From contig CAYWLS010000018.1 in the NCBI GenBank assembly GCA_964458605.1, positions 1-64,000 on the forward strand: a DNA stretch of 64,000 nt, read 5' to 3'. Numbering within the stretch: position 1 is the stretch's first letter; every line of letters starts with the position of its first letter. Shown here piece after piece: positions 1 to 7,778 of this stretch. This stretch comes from JBBSNV01 sp964458605 (GTDB lineage Bacteria; Pseudomonadota; Alphaproteobacteria; Reyranellales; JAQSWP01). Under the pieces are notes generated by a model, which made no database searches, had not been told where the DNA came from, and saw only the letters and a program-made list of their open reading frames with translations. Made by a program: the position numbers and the translations under genes.

Positions 1-6
1 TCGTCG

Positions 7-42
7 GCAAAACAAAAACCCCGCCGAAATTCGGCGGGGTTT
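7..42 (-). terminator. Rho-independent terminator of ilvE
   Basis: Inverted repeat at 16-28 and 30-42 (AAACCCCGCCGAA pairing with its complement). Read on the minus strand it is followed by a T-rich tail (TTTTTGTTTT), about 60 nt after the ilvE stop codon. The T tail lies on the minus-strand side, so it fits ilvE; a weaker role for a plus-strand gene left of the window is possible. Confidence 0.85.
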
Positions 43-104
43 GTCAGCGGTCTGAAGGGCCCCGCAGGGCCCTTGATCGGATGATGGGAAAACTCGAAGC
101 GGTG

Positions 105-1001
105 CTACTCCGCCGCTTTCTGGGCCGGCTTCACCGCCGCCTCGAAATCGGCGATCAGGGTCTGGCACACCTGGCCGGGCTTGAAGGTGTAAGGGCCGAT
201 CGAGCCCACCGGCGTGACCTCGGCGGCCGTGCCGGTCAGGAAGCATTCCTGCGCCTTGGCCATTTCCTCCGGCATGATGGCGCGCTCGACCACCTTCATC
301 TGCCGGTTCTTGGCCAGGCCGATCACGGTCTGCCGCGTGATGCCGTCGAGGAAGCAGTCCGGCTTGGGCGTGTGGATTTCCCCGTTCATGACGAAAAACA
401 CGTTGGCGCCGGTCGCCTCGGCCACCTGGCCGCGCCAATCCAGCATCAGCGCGTCGTCGAAGCCTTCCTGCTCCGCCTTGTGCTTGGACAGGGTGCAGAT
501 CATGTAGAGGCCGGCGGCTTTGGCGTGCACCGGCGCGGTCCTGGGGTCGGGTCGCTGCCACTCGGAAATCTTCAGGCGGATACCCTTCATGCGCGCTTCG
601 GGCGAGAAGTAGGACGGCCACTCCCATACGGCGATGGCCAGGTGGATTTTGTTGTTCTGCGCCGACACGCCCATCATCTCGCTGCCGCGCCACGCCACCG
701 GACGGACATAGCCGTCGACGATGTTGTTGGCTTTCACCGTCTCGTTGGTGGCGCGATTGATCTCCTCGACGCTGTAGGGGATCTTGAAGCCCATCAACTC
801 GGCCGATTTGGCCAGCCGGTCGCTGTGCTCCTTGAGCTTGAACACCTGGCCGCCATAGACCCGCTCGCCTTCGAATACCGAGGACGCATAGTGCAGGCCA
901 TGGGTCAGCACATGCAGCTTGGCATCCCGCCACGGCACCAGTTTGCCATCGTACCAGATAACACCGTCGCGATCGTCGAAAGCCGGTCCGGGCGCAGCCA
1001 T
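105..1001 (-). CDS. ilvE: Branched-chain amino acid aminotransferase
   Basis: PLP-dependent class IV aminotransferase that interconverts Leu/Ile/Val and their 2-oxo acids, using 2-oxoglutarate/glutamate, in the cytoplasm. The 298-residue product has the family length. The PLP lysine is K161 in HAKAAGLY; other class IV landmarks are HGLHYASSVFEGER (34-47), EATGANVFF and GITRQTV. It is read divergently from the marR gene, with about 130 bp between start codons that may hold promoters for both. A strong hairpin terminator follows. A D-amino-acid transaminase is the main alternative in this fold, but overall similarity favours IlvE. Confidence 0.93.
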   Translation of the reverse strand: MAAPGPAFDDRDGVIWYDGKLVPWRDAKLHVLTHGLHYASSVFEGERVYGGQVFKLKEHSDRLAKSAELMGFKIPYSVEEINRATNETVKANNIVDGYVRPVAWRGSEMMGVSAQNNKIHLAIAVWEWPSYFSPEARMKGIRLKISEWQRPDPRTAPVHAKAAGLYMICTLSKHKAEQEGFDDALMLDWRGQVAEATGANVFFVMNGEIHTPKPDCFLDGITRQTVIGLAKNRQMKVVERAIMPEEMAKAQECFLTGTAAEVTPVGSIGPYTFKPGQVCQTLIADFEAAVKPAQKAAE

Positions 1002-1055
1002 TGGCGTTTCCTTTGGAGTTCGATTGTGTCGTTAAGGGTTGATCGTGAGTAACAT

Positions 1056-1074
1056 TTGACTGTAGGAGTGTCAA
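1056..1074. promoter_or_regulatory. Inverted repeat, candidate MarR operator
   Basis: TTGAC-N9-GTCAA lies in the ilvE/marR divergent intergenic region, about 59 bp before the marR start. MarR proteins typically autoregulate from inverted repeats of this size here. The sequence is seen; the function is inferred. Confidence 0.35.
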
Positions 1075-1132
1075 TTAAGCGTCATCTGTGTTGCCCTATT
1101 TTCGGGCGGAAAACGGCGCGCCGGGAGGGGTC

Positions 1133-1645
1133 ATGTCGGAAATGTCGCGGGCGCAGGCCAACCCGTTGTTTTTGCGCGAGGAAGAGCTGCGCCAAGGCAT
1201 CGAGCTGCTGTTCTACGCCTATCGCGATTTCACCAGCGAGCCCGACGCGGTGTTGGCGCGGCTGGATTTCGGCCGCGCCCATCACCGCACGGTGTATTTC
1301 GTCGGACGCTATCCCGGCATCACCGTCTCCGGCCTGCTGAAGATCCTGCGCATCACCAAGCAATCCTTGTCCCGCGTGCTGCGCCAGCTGATCGACCAGG
1401 GCTATATCGAGCAGAAGAGCGGCGCCAAGGACCGGCGCCAGCGCCTGCTGACCCTGACCGAGAAGGGCCAGGCACTGGAACTGGAGCTGACCACCCGTCA
1501 GGCGCGGCGCATGGCGCGCGCCTATCGCGAGGCCGGCGCGGTGGCGGTCGAGGGCTTTCGCAAGGTGCTGCTTGGCATCCTCGACGACGACAACCGCCGC
1601 TTCGTCGAGGGCGAGCTCGACCGCGCCACGCCGCACGCCCCCTAG
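1133..1645 (+). CDS. MarR-family transcriptional regulator (PetP-like)
   Basis: Predicted winged-helix DNA-binding protein of 170 residues. The MarR core is visible: ITVSGLLKILRITKQSLSRV is the recognition-helix region, followed by the wing DRRQRLLTLTEKG. The ATG at 1133 was chosen over an upstream GTG at 1088 because GGGAGGGG lies a few bases before it. It is followed 51 bp later by a response regulator and then a sensor kinase. In Rhodobacter a MarR protein (PetP) and a response regulator (PetR) are paired like this and are needed for cytochrome bc1 synthesis; the same pairing here suggests, but does not prove, the same job. Confidence 0.85.
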   Translation: MSEMSRAQANPLFLREEELRQGIELLFYAYRDFTSEPDAVLARLDFGRAHHRTVYFVGRYPGITVSGLLKILRITKQSLSRVLRQLIDQGYIEQKSGAKDRRQRLLTLTEKGQALELELTTRQARRMARAYREAGAVAVEGFRKVLLGILDDDNRRFVEGELDRATPHAP

Positions 1646-1696
1646 GCGCACGTCGTAGGCGCTCGTCATCTATCAAGTCGCTCCCTTCGCGGGAGC

Positions 1697-2398
1697 GTGG
1701 AGGGATTTTTGGACGCGCCGCATATTCTGGTGGTGGACGACGACAACCGGCTGCGCGAGCTGCTGCGCAAATACCTGACCGAGAACGGCTTCCGCGTCAC
1801 CACGGCCGGCAACGCGCAAGAGGCGCGCCAGCGCCTGCAGAGCCTGGATTTCGACCTGATGGTGCTGGACGTCATGATGCCGGGCGAAAGCGGGCTCGAT
1901 CTGACCGCCTCGCTGCGCAAGGAAAAGCCGCTGCCGATCCTGCTGCTGACGGCGATGGCGGAAAGCGCCAACCGCATCGCCGGGCTCGAGCGCGGCGCCG
2001 ACGACTACCTCACCAAGCCGTTCGAGCCGCGCGAGCTGGTGTTGCGCATCCACTCGATTCTGCGCCGGGTCAACGAACCGCCGCAGGCGCCGCCCGTGCA
2101 ACCTGAGCAGGTGCGCTTCGGCGGGCACAGCTTCAACCTGGCGCGCGGCGAATTGCTGAACGGCGCCAAGCGAGTCAAGCTGACCGAGGCGGAGATCGGC
2201 CTGCTGCGCGCGCTGGCCGGCAATCCCGGCGCCACGCTTTCGCGCGAGGATCTGGCGCGGCTGACCGGTCCGGGCAACAACGCCCGCACCATCGACGTGC
2301 AGGTGACGCGGCTGCGGCGCAAGATCGAGCCCGATCCGAAATTCCCGCGCTATCTGCAGACGGTGCGCGGGCGCGGCTATAGACTGGCCACCGACTGA
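1697..2398 (+). CDS. OmpR/PhoB-family response regulator (PetR-like)
   Basis: Two-component response regulator of 233 residues. The receiver domain spans about residues 8-125 with acidic pocket D14-D16, phospho-acceptor D58 in MVLDVMMPG, and K107 in LTKPFEP. The OmpR-type winged helix spans about 135-233 and ends TVRGRGYRLATD. The start is ambiguous: GTG at 1697 or TTG at 1709; the latter has GGAGGGA just before it. The sensor kinase starts 29 bp after the stop, so the kinase is its likely partner. With the upstream MarR gene it resembles the PetP/PetR arrangement. Confidence 0.92.
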   Translation: MEGFLDAPHILVVDDDNRLRELLRKYLTENGFRVTTAGNAQEARQRLQSLDFDLMVLDVMMPGESGLDLTASLRKEKPLPILLLTAMAESANRIAGLERGADDYLTKPFEPRELVLRIHSILRRVNEPPQAPPVQPEQVRFGGHSFNLARGELLNGAKRVKLTEAEIGLLRALAGNPGATLSREDLARLTGPGNNARTIDVQVTRLRRKIEPDPKFPRYLQTVRGRGYRLATD

Positions 2399-2427
2399 CA
2401 GCGCGGCTTGGAACGCCCGGAAAGGCC

Positions 2428-3873
2428 ATGAGCCTGCAACGACCGATCGAGCAACTGCCGGCGCCGCAGCATGCCGCGCCCCGCACCAAGCCCGCGCCGC
2501 GGCGCTCCCGGCTGTCGCGCTGGCTGCGCCAGCGCTCGGGCGAATCCATGCGGCACGCCTTCGGCCGCAAGATCGGCAAGCTGGCGCCCAAGACGCTGCT
2601 GGCGCGCGCGGTCGTCATCATCATGGTGCCGGTGGTGCTGCTGCAGGCCATCACCGTCTACATGTTCTACGAAGCGCATTGGGACACGGTGTCGGGCCGC
2701 CTGACCCGCGCGCTGGTCGGCGACATCAACCTGATCATCGCCTGGCGCGGCGATTTCCCCGGCGAGCAGAATTTCCGCTGGATGCAGCAGCGCGCCAAGG
2801 AAACGATGCGGCTGGAGGTGAGCTTCGCGCCCGGCGCCATCCTCGACGAGAAATCGACGATGCGGCCGTTCTCGATCCTCGACCGCATGATGGCGCGCGC
2901 GCTCGACCGCTACAATTCGCGCCCCTACTACTTCGACGCCCATGGCGAGGAGCAGGTCACCGTCAAGGTGCAGTTGCCCGATGGCGTGCTGACCGTGGTG
3001 TCGCCGCTGTCGCGGCTGTTCAGCCCGTCGAGCTACGTGTTCGTCATGCTGATGGTGGGCGCGGCGCTGATCCTGTTCGGCGTGGCCTTGCTGTTCATGC
3101 ACGCGCAGATCGAGCCGATCCGCCGCCTGGCGGCGATCGCCGAGAATCTCGGCAAGGGCCGCGACGTGCCCGATTTCCAGCCCGAGGGATCGCTGGAGAC
3201 GCGCCAGGCGGCGCAGGCCTTCCTGACCATGCGCGAGCGGTTGCGCCGGCAGGTCCAGCAGCGCACCGAGATGCTGGCCGGCGTGTCGCACGACCTGCGC
3301 ACCCCGCTCACCCGCATGAAGCTCAGCCTGGCGCTGCTCGACGGCAAGGAAGAAATCGACGAACTGAAGGCCGACATCGCCGAGATGGAGCAGATGATCG
3401 AGGGCTATCTGGCCTTCGCCCGCGGCGAGGGCGACGAGGAGCCGGTGCTGGTCGATTTCGCCGAATTGCTCGAGGACGTCGCCGCCAGCCTGCGCCGCAC
3501 CGGCAAGGATGTCGAGCTCAGCGTCGACGGCGAACTGCCGGGCCTGGCGCGGCCGGTGGCGATCAAGCGCTGCATCACCAACCTGGCCGCCAATGCGGCG
3601 CGCTTCGGCACCAAGGTGCAGATCGCCGGCAAGCGGCGCAAGCGGGCCATCGACATCATCGTCGACGACGACGGGCCGGGCATCCCGGCCGAGCGGCGCG
3701 AGGACGTGTTCCGTCCGTTCGTGCGGCTGGAGCAATCGCGCAACCGGCAGACCGGCGGCGTCGGGCTGGGCCTGACCATCGCCCGCGACGTGGCCCGCGC
3801 CCATGGCGGCGACCTCGTTCTGCTCGATTCGCCGCTGGGCGGATTGCGGGCGCGGCTGCGCCTGCCGATCTAG
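2428..3873 (+). CDS. EnvZ-type sensor histidine kinase
   Basis: Inner-membrane sensor kinase of 481 residues. A basic cytoplasmic N-terminus precedes TM1 (about 58-80), a periplasmic sensor region (about 80-198), TM2 (about 200-224) and a HAMP linker. The phospho-accepting H288 is in GVSHDLRTPLTRMK. The HATPase domain has N, G1 (DDDGPGIP) and G2 (GGVGLGLTIA) boxes. It follows the response regulator by 29 bp and presumably phosphorylates it. The signal sensed cannot be read from the sequence. It converges with csaA, leaving a 10 bp gap. Confidence 0.92.
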   Translation: MSLQRPIEQLPAPQHAAPRTKPAPRRSRLSRWLRQRSGESMRHAFGRKIGKLAPKTLLARAVVIIMVPVVLLQAITVYMFYEAHWDTVSGRLTRALVGDINLIIAWRGDFPGEQNFRWMQQRAKETMRLEVSFAPGAILDEKSTMRPFSILDRMMARALDRYNSRPYYFDAHGEEQVTVKVQLPDGVLTVVSPLSRLFSPSSYVFVMLMVGAALILFGVALLFMHAQIEPIRRLAAIAENLGKGRDVPDFQPEGSLETRQAAQAFLTMRERLRRQVQQRTEMLAGVSHDLRTPLTRMKLSLALLDGKEEIDELKADIAEMEQMIEGYLAFARGEGDEEPVLVDFAELLEDVAASLRRTGKDVELSVDGELPGLARPVAIKRCITNLAANAARFGTKVQIAGKRRKRAIDIIVDDDGPGIPAERREDVFRPFVRLEQSRNRQTGGVGLGLTIARDVARAHGGDLVLLDSPLGGLRARLRLPI

Positions 3874-3883
3874 ATTCCGCCGG

Positions 3884-4249
3884 TCAGAACAGCCGCCCGC
3901 CATTGGGCACGGCGCGTTCGGGCGCGATCAGCACCACCTCGCCGTCGCCGTCGGGAAAACCCAGGGTCAGGACCTCGGACATGAACTTGCCGATCTGGCG
4001 CGGCGGGAAGTTCAGCACCGCCGCCACCTGGCGGCCGATCAGATCCTGCGGGTTGTAGTGCCGGGTGATCTGGGCCGACGACTTGCGCAGCCCGATCGCC
4101 GGGCCGAAATCGATCTGCAGCTTGATCGCCGGCTTGCGCGCGCCTTCCAGCGGCTCGGCCGCGACGACGGTGCCGACGCGAATATCGACTTTCAGGAAAT
4201 CGTCGAACGCGATCGGCGCAGCGATGGACGAAGAATCGGGAGCGGCCAT
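3884..4249 (-). CDS. csaA: tRNA-binding domain protein, CsaA
   Basis: Single OB-fold tRNA-binding (EMAP-type) protein of 121 residues. CsaA homologues form dimers with tRNA-binding and chaperone-like activity. Family signatures are visible: [11 protein letters not shown] near the N-terminus, [15 protein letters not shown] in the middle and [18 protein letters not shown] near the end. The ATG at 4249 was preferred over one at 4279 because it gives the family length and follows GCGAGG. Confidence 0.9.
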   Translation of the reverse strand: MAAPDSSSIAAPIAFDDFLKVDIRVGTVVAAEPLEGARKPAIKLQIDFGPAIGLRKSSAQITRHYNPQDLIGRQVAAVLNFPPRQIGKFMSEVLTLGFPDGDGEVVLIAPERAVPNGGRLF

Positions 4250-4371
4250 GGTGCCTCGCCGGGTTGCTTGGCAAGTCATAGCCGAGCCGGTGGCCCGAAT
4301 GCAAAGCGGCGGCGAGGTCGCCCCCGCCGCCGCTCGATCGCCAGGAACAGGCGCATCGCTGCGCCTGCCCC

Positions 4372-4414
4372 GATCCTTTGGGCCCGATCCTTTGGGCCCG
4401 ATCCTTTGGGATCG
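4372..4414. repeat. 14-bp tandem repeat ending in a hairpin
   Basis: Three copies of the 14-bp unit GATCCTTTGGGCCC begin at 4372, 4386 and 4400, the last one partial. The final copy closes a perfect hairpin CGATCC-TTTG-GGATCG at 4399-4414, directly after the phasin stop codon. It may serve as that gene's 3' end; there is no T tail, so intrinsic termination is uncertain. Confidence 0.6.
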
Positions 4415-4852
4415 TTACGCCTTCTTGGCGACGTAACCCTTGAACTCTTCGAGCTGCTCGCCGACGCGCTTGTTCAGCACGTCGAGAGTCTCGGTGCCCT
4501 TGCGCGCCGCCATGTCGAAGAACTCGCGGCTGTTGGCCACGGCCTTCTCGTAGCCGGCCTTGAGCAGTTCGGCGTGCTTGGTCGCCTTTTCTTCGGGCGA
4601 AGCGGTGCTCATCAGGTCGCTGAACGAGGCGCTGATGTCCTCGAACGAGGTGCGCAGCACCTCGGCCTGGCGCTGCATCAGGGCCTGCAGGCCGCTATAG
4701 GCGGTCTGGTTGGCGGCGGTCAGCGCCTCGATGTTCTTGCGCTGGCTTTCGGCCAGGGCTTCGAACGGCAGGGTCGGGAACTTGAACTCGCCCATCGCCT
4801 TGGTGAAGTCGAAGTCTTTGAACGGATAGAACGCGGCAAAATCTTGCGCCAT
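4415..4852 (-). CDS. Phasin family protein
   Basis: Predicted polyhydroxyalkanoate granule-associated protein of 145 residues. It is mostly amphipathic helix without a signal peptide, with the phasin layout of a short aromatic N-terminus (FYPFKDFDF) followed by repeated helix regions such as NIEALTAANQTAYSGLQAL and EFFDMAARKGTETLD. It has an A/K-rich C-terminus (AKKA). TGGAG precedes the ATG. No PHA synthase or depolymerase is in the window. TGC-rich motifs upstream resemble PhaR sites. Confidence 0.88.
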   Translation of the reverse strand: MAQDFAAFYPFKDFDFTKAMGEFKFPTLPFEALAESQRKNIEALTAANQTAYSGLQALMQRQAEVLRTSFEDISASFSDLMSTASPEEKATKHAELLKAGYEKAVANSREFFDMAARKGTETLDVLNKRVGEQLEEFKGYVAKKA

Positions 4853-4921
4853 TGGTCTGCTCCAGTGTCCGGGTGTCCGGTGTCTTGCAATCAGGGATAC
4901 GCGGGGCTGACCGCGCGAACT

Positions 4922-4998
4922 ATGTTGCGGTGCAGCAATGCAGACAAGATAGGCAACCGCCTCTCACCCGTCAATGGTATTTTTGCAGTGCACAAAAA
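4922..4998. promoter_or_regulatory. TGCA-rich motifs, candidate PhaR operators
   Basis: Upstream of the phasin gene are GTGCAGCAATGCAG (about 4930-4943) and TTTTTGCAGTGCACAAAAA (about 4980-4998), the second a near-palindrome. PhaR regulators of phasin genes in alphaproteobacteria recognise TGC/TGCA-rich sites. Assignment rests on motif type and position only. Confidence 0.4.
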
Positions 4999-5036
4999 TC
5001 AATCTAAAGTAGCGATAAATTGCTTCGTTTCCAACC

Positions 5037-5729
5037 TTATGGCAGCGGCTGGGCATTGGCATTTTCCGGATCTTCGAGGATCGGATTGGAGGGTGCGGCA
5101 TCTTGTTGCGGCGCAGATCCGGCGCGTCGCGGCGAGAAGCGCTCCAAGGTCTGCGCCCAGCGCTCGATGCCTTTGAGACGACTGTCCAGTGCCTTCATGG
5201 TGACGGACAGGTCGGGGCTGTCGTCGTCCAGGAACCGGCGCAGCACCGCCAGATGCACCGCCAGCAGGCCGCGCAGCCGCATTTGGCCGGCCAGGCCGGC
5301 GCTCGACAGGCGCGCCGCCTCCAGCATGCGGCCCATGGCGCGCTCGGAAGCCAGGGTAAGCGCCAGCATGGCCGGCGGATCGAACGGCAGTTCGCGGCCC
5401 AGCCGCTTGAGCGCCGCGCGCCAGGGCACCAGCGCGTCGTAGCGGCGCATCATGATCTCGAACAGCCGATCGCGCGGGCTCTCCGCGGCATCCGCGGCGC
5501 CCCCCGCCAGCACCTGGCGGTCGATGCGGGCCAGCGCCTCGATCAGGGCGCGGGTGCGCCCGCCCACGGCTTCGTAAAGCGTGGCGAGATCCAGACCGGC
5601 GCGTTCGGCCAGTTCGGCCATGCCCAACCCGGCCCAGCCGCGCTCGACGATCAGTTCGCACAAGGCGGTATCGATCTTCTCGGCGTCGATCTGGTGGGAA
5701 TGCTCGCTGTGCGGTCGGTCTGCTGCCAT
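5037..5729 (-). CDS. TetR-fold / COQ9-like protein
   Basis: The 230-residue protein has a TetR-type N-terminal three-helix unit (about 18-62: KIDTALCELIVERGWAGLG, MAELAERAGLDLATLYEAVG). Its helical C-terminal half resembles alphaproteobacterial COQ9 in FLDDDSPDLSVTMKALDSRL. COQ9 proteins share the TetR fold and aid ubiquinone synthesis rather than binding DNA, so it could be a regulator or a COQ9-like lipid-binding protein. The ATG at 5729 follows GGCGAGG; longer upstream reading is a shadow of proC. ubiK lies 1.7 kb away, giving weak contextual support for a quinone link. Confidence 0.7.
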   Translation of the reverse strand: MAADRPHSEHSHQIDAEKIDTALCELIVERGWAGLGMAELAERAGLDLATLYEAVGGRTRALIEALARIDRQVLAGGAADAAESPRDRLFEIMMRRYDALVPWRAALKRLGRELPFDPPAMLALTLASERAMGRMLEAARLSSAGLAGQMRLRGLLAVHLAVLRRFLDDDSPDLSVTMKALDSRLKGIERWAQTLERFSPRRAGSAPQQDAAPSNPILEDPENANAQPLP

Positions 5730-5812
5730 AAGCGCCTCGCCGGCAATTAGCCTGTCTGGGCATAACGCCCGACGCGGCCGGTCATCGGCGATCAGTCTGC
5801 GCCCAGGCCCGC

Positions 5813-6628
5813 TCAGCCGGCAAGTTCGCGCGAGCGGCGCGTTGCCGCGGCGATGGCGGCATCGAAGATCTTCTGCATGGCGTCCGGCGCCATCAGCACT
5901 TTCAGCGCTTCGGCGGTGGTGCCGCCGGGGCTGGTGACGTTCTTGCGCAATTGCGCGGCGCTGTCGCTGGAACGGCGCAGCAACTCGCCGCTGCCCGATA
6001 CCGTGGCGCGCGCCAGCTGCATGGCCAGATCGGCCGGCAGGCCGGCCTTGGCGCCCGCCTCGGCCATGGCCTCGACCAGCAGGAACACATAGGCCGGACC
6101 GCTGCCCGATACCGCCGTCACGGCATCGATCAGCCCCTCGTCCCCGACCCACACCACCTCGCCTACCGCGCGCAGCAGCCTGTCGCAGCCGGCGCGCTGG
6201 GCCTGATCGACGCCCGGTCCCGCCACCGCCACGGTGATGCCGTGGCGCACCGCGGCCGGGGTGTTGGGCATGGTGCGCACGATGCGCGCCGCGTTGCCGA
6301 GCCCGCCGGCCAGCACCTTGAGCGTCTTGCCGGCGGCGATCGACAGGAACACGGTGCCCGGAGCGACGAAGCGCACCAGCCCCGGCAGCACGGCATCCAT
6401 GCTCTGCGGCTTGACCGCCAGCACCACGATCTCGGGAGCGAAATCGGCCGGCGCCGCGGCGGCGTTCTCGATGCGCCGCGCGGCGATCGGCGCCGGCAGG
6501 TCGATGGCGCTGGGTTCGGCGATCAGGATCTGCGAGGCGGCCAGCCCCTGTTCCAGCCAGCCGTCCAGCATGGCCCGGCCCATCTTGCCGCAGCCCACCA
6601 GCAGGATACGCGGAAAGCCCGGGCTCAT
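5813..6628 (-). CDS. proC: Pyrroline-5-carboxylate reductase
   Basis: NAD(P)H-dependent last step of proline synthesis, reducing 1-pyrroline-5-carboxylate to proline. It has 271 residues, the family length. The N-terminal Rossmann motif is LLVGCGKMGRAM; LAVKPQ and the C-terminal dimerisation signature (AVSGSGPAYVFLLVEAMAEAG and NVTSPGGTTAEAL) follow. It starts 7 bp after the ybjN stop, so the two are probably cotranscribed. Confidence 0.95.
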   Translation of the reverse strand: MSPGFPRILLVGCGKMGRAMLDGWLEQGLAASQILIAEPSAIDLPAPIAARRIENAAAAPADFAPEIVVLAVKPQSMDAVLPGLVRFVAPGTVFLSIAAGKTLKVLAGGLGNAARIVRTMPNTPAAVRHGITVAVAGPGVDQAQRAGCDRLLRAVGEVVWVGDEGLIDAVTAVSGSGPAYVFLLVEAMAEAGAKAGLPADLAMQLARATVSGSGELLRRSSDSAAQLRKNVTSPGGTTAEALKVLMAPDAMQKIFDAAIAAATRRSRELAG

Positions 6629-6635
6629 GGCCGGA

Positions 6636-7139
6636 TCAGGCTTCGCCGACGGTTTCGAGGATGGCGGCCGCCAGCGCTTCCTGCGGCGTCTTGCCGGCCC
6701 ATACCACGTATTGGAAGGACGGATAGAAGCGCTCGCATTCGGCCACCGCGATGTCGACCAGGTCTTCCATCTGCTCGACCGCCAGCCCGCTGGTGCCGCG
6801 CAGCAGCAGCGAATGGCGGAACAGCGGCATGCCCTCGTCCCCCCACAGGTCGAAATGGCCCAGCCACAGCTTCTCGTTGATCAGCGCCAGCAGGCTGTGA
6901 ACTTCGCGCGATTTCTCGCCCGGCACCTTGATGTCGAAGGCGCAGGTGAAGTGCAGCGCGTTGACGTCCTCACGCCAGCTGAAATAGAGCCGGTAGTCGC
7001 ACCAGCGGCCGGTGATCTCGGCCGCAATCTCGCGATCGGAGGTGCGATCGAACGGCCAGTCGTGGGCCAACACGATCTGCTCGATCAGGTCGAGCGGGTT
7101 GGCCAGCACGTCTTCGCTGTCGTGCAGAGTCGCCCCCAT
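6636..7139 (-). CDS. YbjN domain-containing protein
   Basis: Predicted cytosolic protein of 167 residues with the YbjN/T3SS-chaperone-like fold (CDYRLYFSWREDVNALHF, LLALINEKLWLGHFDLW). YbjN affects motility and stress phenotypes in enterobacteria, but its molecular role is unknown. It lies 7 bp upstream of proC in the same direction, an order I recall in other alphaproteobacteria. Confidence 0.85.
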   Translation of the reverse strand: MGATLHDSEDVLANPLDLIEQIVLAHDWPFDRTSDREIAAEITGRWCDYRLYFSWREDVNALHFTCAFDIKVPGEKSREVHSLLALINEKLWLGHFDLWGDEGMPLFRHSLLLRGTSGLAVEQMEDLVDIAVAECERFYPSFQYVVWAGKTPQEALAAAILETVGEA

Positions 7140-7397
7140 GATTGAGCCCTCCCCGCCTGAATCAGACTGCCATCGGCCGGCCCTTTGGGACCCGCAGATG
7201 GCAGTTTAAGCAAGACACCGAAGCTGTTCTAAAACCGCGATATCTTGTGGCCGGTACCAGCCCGGCTACTAAAACTAGCCTGCCAGAGTCGGACTCGGGG
7301 CGCAAGAGTCCGGCCCCGGGATAAGATTCCGGGCGGCCAGAAAAGTGGGGAAAACTATGGACTTGGCCGATGCCGGCGCTGCCGGGCCGGCGATGGC
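7140..7397. other. Intergenic region with two hairpins, no gene seen
   Basis: The 258-bp gap between ubiK and ybjN, both on the minus strand, holds inverted repeats: CTGCCATC / GATGGCAG at about 7168-7204, and CGGACTC / GAGTCCG at about 7290-7315. The latter could end ubiK transcription. I found no convincing small ORF. Confidence 0.45.
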
Positions 7398-7727
7398 TCA
7401 ACCGATGGGCGTGGTCGGCCCGCCGGCTTGCGAGTTAGCAAGTTGATTCTGCTGATCCTTTTCCGCCAGAGCGACTTCCAGCGCCTGGCAGCGGCTTTCC
7501 AGCGCCGCCACCTTGGCCTCGAGCGCCTCCTGGCCCAGGCGCGCCTTGGCCGCCATCGCCTTGACCGCCTCGAACTCGTCGCGGCTGGGCAGATCCATGC
7601 CCGCCAGCAGCGCCGCCATCCGGTCCTTCATGCGGGTTTCCACGCTTTCGCGCAGCCCGCCCATCGTGCCCATGGCGCCGCCGAACACGCGCGCCAGATC
7701 GTCGAGAAAGGGATTGCGCGTCTGCAT
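7398..7727 (-). CDS. ubiK: Ubiquinone biosynthesis accessory factor UbiK (BMFP/YqiC family)
   Basis: Small coiled-coil protein of 109 residues. The N-terminal amphipathic part NPFLDDLARVFGGAMG and the heptad-rich helix (about 45-95) match BMFP-domain proteins, which trimerise and assist the late ubiquinone-biosynthesis complex. The start at 7727 follows AGGAG (in CAAGGAGCCGGTC); reading further upstream only shadows hldD. It is divergent from hldD, with about 50 bp between. Confidence 0.88.
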   Translation of the reverse strand: MQTRNPFLDDLARVFGGAMGTMGGLRESVETRMKDRMAALLAGMDLPSRDEFEAVKAMAAKARLGQEALEAKVAALESRCQALEVALAEKDQQNQLANSQAGGPTTPIG

Positions 7728-7778
7728 GACCGGCTCCTTGGCTGTTGCTACCGCAACGTCCTGCTTTAAAAAGTGACC

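Noticed and set aside
2377..3903. 508-residue minus-strand frame opposite the histidine kinase
   Set aside because: Shadow frame; the kinase H, N and G boxes are intact on the plus strand.
4372..4414. Possible CRISPR or phage site from short tandem repeats
   Set aside because: The 14-bp contiguous repeats have no unique spacers and no cas genes occur in the window.
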